This document shows positions 61,578-64,000 of a DNA stretch of 64,000 nt, one piece after another. The notes beneath the pieces are model-generated. The model ran no database searches. It had not been told where the DNA came from and saw only the letters and a list, made by a program, of their open reading frames with translations. Numbering within the stretch: position 1 is the first letter of the stretch; the number at the start of each line of letters is the position of its first letter. A program made the translations under genes and the position numbers. The stretch is from Jiangella sp. DSM 45060 (GTDB lineage: Bacteria; Actinomycetota; Actinomycetes; Jiangellales; Jiangellaceae), in the NCBI RefSeq assembly GCF_900105175.1, contig NZ_LT629771.1, positions 2,728,001-2,792,000 of the forward strand, written 5' to 3'.

Positions 61578-62067
61578 CAACGAGCACGCGTCCCAGCCGA
61601 CGCCGGAGCAGGCGCGCGCCGCACTGGCCGACGCCGACGAGGTGAGGACGTCGGTGGCGGCGTTGTCGGCCACGCCGTGGCCGGTGTGGTTCGTCGTGGC
61701 GATCACGGCGATGTTCGTCGTGCTGCCGATCGCCCTCGGGGGCATGCTGGCCGAGCCCGACTGGCTGATGCCGCGGTGGGCGTGGCTGGTCACGATGCTC
61801 GCCACCGAGGTGGTGTTCGTGGCGCTCTTCGCCGTCGCGGCCAGGAACTGGCGGGCCAAGACCGGAGTGGCGCTGCGGCTGGACGTCCTGCCGAAGTGGG
61901 CCACCGTCACGGCGGCAGCCGGCCTGCCGCTGGTGGTCGTCGGCGCCGCGTACGCGTTCCGCGACACCAGGCAGCCGCTCTGGCTGTTCGGCGCCGTCGC
62001 GGTGGGGGTCGCCCTGTCCGTCGGCTTCCATCTCTGGTTCGTGCGCCTGCACGGGAAGGCGTCGTGA
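61570..62067 (+). CDS. Membrane protein of unknown function
   Basis: 165 residues with a charged N-terminus (about 1-35) and four membrane helices (WPVWFVVAITAMFVVLPIAL; WAWLVTMLATEVVFVALFAV; VTAAAGLPLVVVGAAYAF; LFGAVAVGVALSVGFHLWFV). No known domain recognised. The start codon lies within the operator array, so the mRNA is leaderless. It is coupled to the downstream winged-helix gene (GTGA), a pairing in which the regulator often represses its membrane-protein partner. Confidence 0.75.
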   Translation: METNEHASQPTPEQARAALADADEVRTSVAALSATPWPVWFVVAITAMFVVLPIALGGMLAEPDWLMPRWAWLVTMLATEVVFVALFAVAARNWRAKTGVALRLDVLPKWATVTAAAGLPLVVVGAAYAFRDTRQPLWLFGAVAVGVALSVGFHLWFVRLHGKAS

Positions 62068-62369
62068 GCACCAACGCCGCCGACCCGCTGAGTGGCTTCA
62101 ACGCCACGATCCACGCGCCCAACCGGCTGCGCATCTGCGCTCTTCTCGATGTCGCCGGCGAGGCCGAGTTCGGCGTGGTGCAGGAGCAACTGGGCGTGTC
62201 GGCGTCGGTGCTGAGCAAGCACGTCACGGTCCTCATGGAGGCCGGCTACGTCGAGCAGCGCAAGGCGGTCCGCGACACCAGGCAGCGGGTCTGGCTGGCG
62301 CTGACCCGGCAGGGACGCGCGGCGTTCCGGGCGCACCAGGCGGCCCTACGCGCGATCGTCGGCCCGTAG
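62064..62369 (+). CDS. Small winged-helix transcriptional regulator
   Basis: 101 residues, single winged-helix domain of the ArsR/MarR-like HTH_34 type: NRLRICALLDVAGEAEFGVV, LGVSASVLSKHVTVLMEAGY, then the wing VRDTRQRVWLALTRQGRAAF. No metal-binding Cys. GTG overlaps the upstream stop. It is the natural candidate to bind the inverted GGAAACTC repeats at the head of its own operon. Confidence 0.88.
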   Translation: MSTNAADPLSGFNATIHAPNRLRICALLDVAGEAEFGVVQEQLGVSASVLSKHVTVLMEAGYVEQRKAVRDTRQRVWLALTRQGRAAFRAHQAALRAIVGP

Positions 62370-62672
62370 CGACGCGCGGAGATTCGGGCGCCACGCGTGG
62401 CCTTGTCCGCCCCGTGGCCCCGCGCGCCAACGGTGAGCAGAGGGGCCCATTCGCGTGGCGCACGCCGCCCGGCGTGGCGCACGATACGAGCCGGCGTCGC
62501 GCACGAACGGCCGTGAGCCGCGGGGGCCACTCGCACAGCGCACCGCACGGTGTGGCGCCGCTGCGGCCCTGCACGCGACCTGGCGTGGCACACCAGCGCC
62601 GCCCGGCCGGGGTGCGCGGCGAGTTGGGAACCCGCGCGGCCGGCGTGCGTCGAGCACGAGGCCGTCGGCCAG

Positions 62673-62759
62673 CGCGAGCGCTCGACCAGCGCGAACGCTC
62701 GGCCCGGGCAAACGCTCGGCCGGGGTGAACGCTCGGCCAGCGTGAACGCCCCGCCGCGG
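62673..62759. repeat. Degenerate 17/18-bp tandem repeat
   Basis: Five units with core GAACGCTCGGCC (62673, 62691, 62709, 62726 and 62743 approximate unit starts). The period and the GCTCGGCC core match the array at 41511-41686. It lies in the 477-base spacer after the winged-helix gene; the first part of the spacer (62400-62600) contains loose repeats of GGCGTGGCGCACG and no gene. Confidence 0.65.
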
Positions 62760-62840
62760 CGTCAGCCGAAGGGCGCCGCGTGCAGGCGCTCGGCCTCGGC
62801 GGCGTCGAGGGAGCGGGCGGCGAGCCAGGCAGCACCGGCC
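62756..62840. repeat. Tandem duplicate of the 3' end of the kinase gene
   Basis: 85-base unit repeating 62841-62925 with about six differences. The second unit holds the last codons and stop of the kinase gene; the duplicate lies just past the stop and still translates (minus strand) as SLDAAEAERLHAAPFG plus stop. Confidence 0.92.
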
Positions 62841-62846
62841 GCGGCG

Positions 62847-63836
62847 TCAGCCGAACAGCGCCGCGTGCAGGCGCTCGGCCCCGGCGGCGTCGAGGGAGCG
62901 GGCGGCGAGCCAAGCGGCACCGGCGGCACCGTCCAGCGCGACCCCGACGGCGGCCGAGGGCCAGGTGGCGGCGAGGCCGGAGCGGACCAGCCGGGCCAAG
63001 GGCGTGTCGGTGGTCAGCAGCGATCCGGCCAGCACGATCGGCGTCGCGTCGCCGGCCGTGCGGACCATCGAGGTCTGGTCGAGCAGGGTCGCGGCGGCCG
63101 CGGCGATGAGACGGTCGGCCTCGGGGTCGACGCCGGCGTGGGCGGTCACCAGTGGCGCCAGCGCGGCCAGGGCGACCGGCGGCTTGGCGTGCACCGCCAG
63201 GACGAGATCGGACACGACCTGCCGCGACGCCGGGTCGAAGTCCGTCGCACCGGTCAGGGTCTGCAGGACGGCCAGTCCCAGCGGGCCGGGCCGGGTGTGC
63301 CGGTCCAGCGCGGCCAACGCCACCTGCACCGCCGACCGCCCGAGGAAGAACCCGGACCCGAGGTCGCCGAGCAGCCAGCCGTGCGCGTCGATGATCTGCG
63401 CCGGCCGCCGGTCCGTGAACCGGGCTGCCAGCGACCCCGTCCCGGACAGCACCAGGGTCCCGTCCGGCGACGGCGTCCCCGCGACGAAGGCGGCCACGGC
63501 GTCGGCAACCACCTCGTAGGGGCAGGTCAGGCCGGCCGCGGCCCATCGCGAGGCCAGGGCAGAGGCAACCTCGGGCCGGTTCAGATTGTTGTCACCCGCC
63601 GACGCGATGACCGCCGCCCGGACGGATGCCGGGGACACCGTCGCCAGGGCCGCCGAGACGGCCGCCGACACGGCGTCCAGCGCCTTGTCCCGCGCGTGCG
63701 ACGTGAGGTTGGCGCCGTCGGCACGGCCGGTCCCGAGCCGGCGCCCGGCACGGTCGATGACGACCGCCCGGGTGGACGTGCCGCCGATGTCCAGGCCGAG
63801 TGCGAGCGGCCCGCCGCTGGCCTCCGTCATCGCCAC
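62847..63836 (-). CDS. BadF/BadG/BcrA/BcrD-type kinase (N-acetylglucosamine kinase-like)
   Basis: Sugar kinase of the actin-like ATPase superfamily, probably phosphorylating an amino sugar. 329 residues: phosphate-1 LALGLDIGGTSTRAVVID, connect motif LSGTGSLAARF, HGWLLGDLGSGFFLGR, and a final DGAAGAAWLAAR adenosine region. GTG 63836 has AAAGGA five bases upstream; ATG 63830 is an alternative with 11-base spacing. The 3' end is duplicated in tandem. A palindrome is present upstream. Confidence 0.87.
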   Translation of the reverse strand: MAMTEASGGPLALGLDIGGTSTRAVVIDRAGRRLGTGRADGANLTSHARDKALDAVSAAVSAALATVSPASVRAAVIASAGDNNLNRPEVASALASRWAAAGLTCPYEVVADAVAAFVAGTPSPDGTLVLSGTGSLAARFTDRRPAQIIDAHGWLLGDLGSGFFLGRSAVQVALAALDRHTRPGPLGLAVLQTLTGATDFDPASRQVVSDLVLAVHAKPPVALAALAPLVTAHAGVDPEADRLIAAAAATLLDQTSMVRTAGDATPIVLAGSLLTTDTPLARLVRSGLAATWPSAAVGVALDGAAGAAWLAARSLDAAGAERLHAALFG

Positions 63837-63926
63837 AAGAATCCTTTCCGCCCGGTCTCGCCCAGGCTGCAGCTGGGTCACGCTTCCGAAAACTCTCGCC
63901 AAACCCTTGACATCCGGCCATGGGTA

Positions 63927-63938
63927 GAAAGAATTCTC
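63927..63938. promoter_or_regulatory. Candidate operator near the window end
   Basis: GAAAGAATTCTC contains the 8-bp palindrome AGAATTCT. It is 90 bases upstream of the kinase and overlaps the -10 position of a plus-strand TTGACA (63908-63913) promoter-like pair, so a gene beyond the window edge may be controlled here. Confidence 0.35.
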
Positions 63939-64000
63939 ACCACTACGGCTCTGAGGGTCGCAGACGAAACTGACTACCACGCCGGGAGGTCGTGTGGCGG

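Noticed and set aside
1-64000. tRNA or rRNA genes
   Set aside because: Scanning by eye for the T-loop GGTTCGAATCC pattern with matching acceptor stems found no convincing candidate; a tRNAscan-SE run would settle this.

Overview
This window comes from a very GC-rich actinobacterium. The evidence is a complete Pup-proteasome locus (dop, pup, prcB, prcA, pafA, pafB, pafC), RbpA, a class E sortase, an ECF41 sigma factor, many GTG starts, and many start codons placed 6-7 bases after a TANNNT box (leaderless transcripts). No rRNA, tRNA, CRISPR array or intact mobile element was recognised. Gene content resembles Jiangella- or Nocardioides-like soil actinomycetes, but the species cannot be fixed from sequence alone.

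Layout. 0-15 kb: core locus with Pup tagging and proteasome genes, two FKBP prolyl isomerases, a DUF3866 gene, the pafBC regulators, tatA/tatC, a diacylglycerol kinase and the HelY helicase. 14.8-20.5 kb: a reductase, then a co-oriented group of ECF41 sigma factor, NADH dehydrogenase-like oxidoreductase, drug-type MFS pump and SDR; three of its promoters carry ECF-like elements. 20.6-28.7 kb: lipoprotein, 5'-3' exonuclease, MMPL transporter, class E sortase divergent from a GPP34 protein, M24 peptidase, and an exported amidase with a small partner. 28.7-29.1 kb: a degraded ABC ATPase fragment between two palindromic direct repeats. 29.1-33.4 kb: FAD oxidase, class V aminotransferase, Lrp regulator, a 58-residue LAATG wall-anchor mini-protein and a membrane glycosyltransferase.

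33.7-39.9 kb is a likely lysine degradation operon: lysine 6-aminotransferase, semialdehyde dehydrogenase, fused alpha/beta 2-oxoacid dehydrogenase E1 and a glutaryl-CoA dehydrogenase-like enzyme, in the order of the aminoadipate route. 40-42.1 kb is rich in repeat expansions: an acetyltransferase with a Gly-Thr insertion, a 17/18-bp tandem array, and an AlkZ-like protein with an Ala/Pro insertion. 43-49 kb: amidohydrolase, CoxG-like membrane protein, then lnt, ppm and fxsA for lipoprotein acylation and polyprenol-phosphate-mannose synthesis. 49-55 kb: rbpA behind a SigR-type promoter, an MFS protein, peptide deformylase, a SHOCT protein, GDPD, and glyA behind a ZTP riboswitch. 55-62.4 kb: two regulators divergent from a 1479-residue secreted subtilisin-kelch protease, and a membrane protein/winged-helix pair under an array of GGAAACTC sites. 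62.4-64 kb: a repeat-rich spacer and a BadF-type sugar kinase whose last 85 bases are duplicated in tandem.
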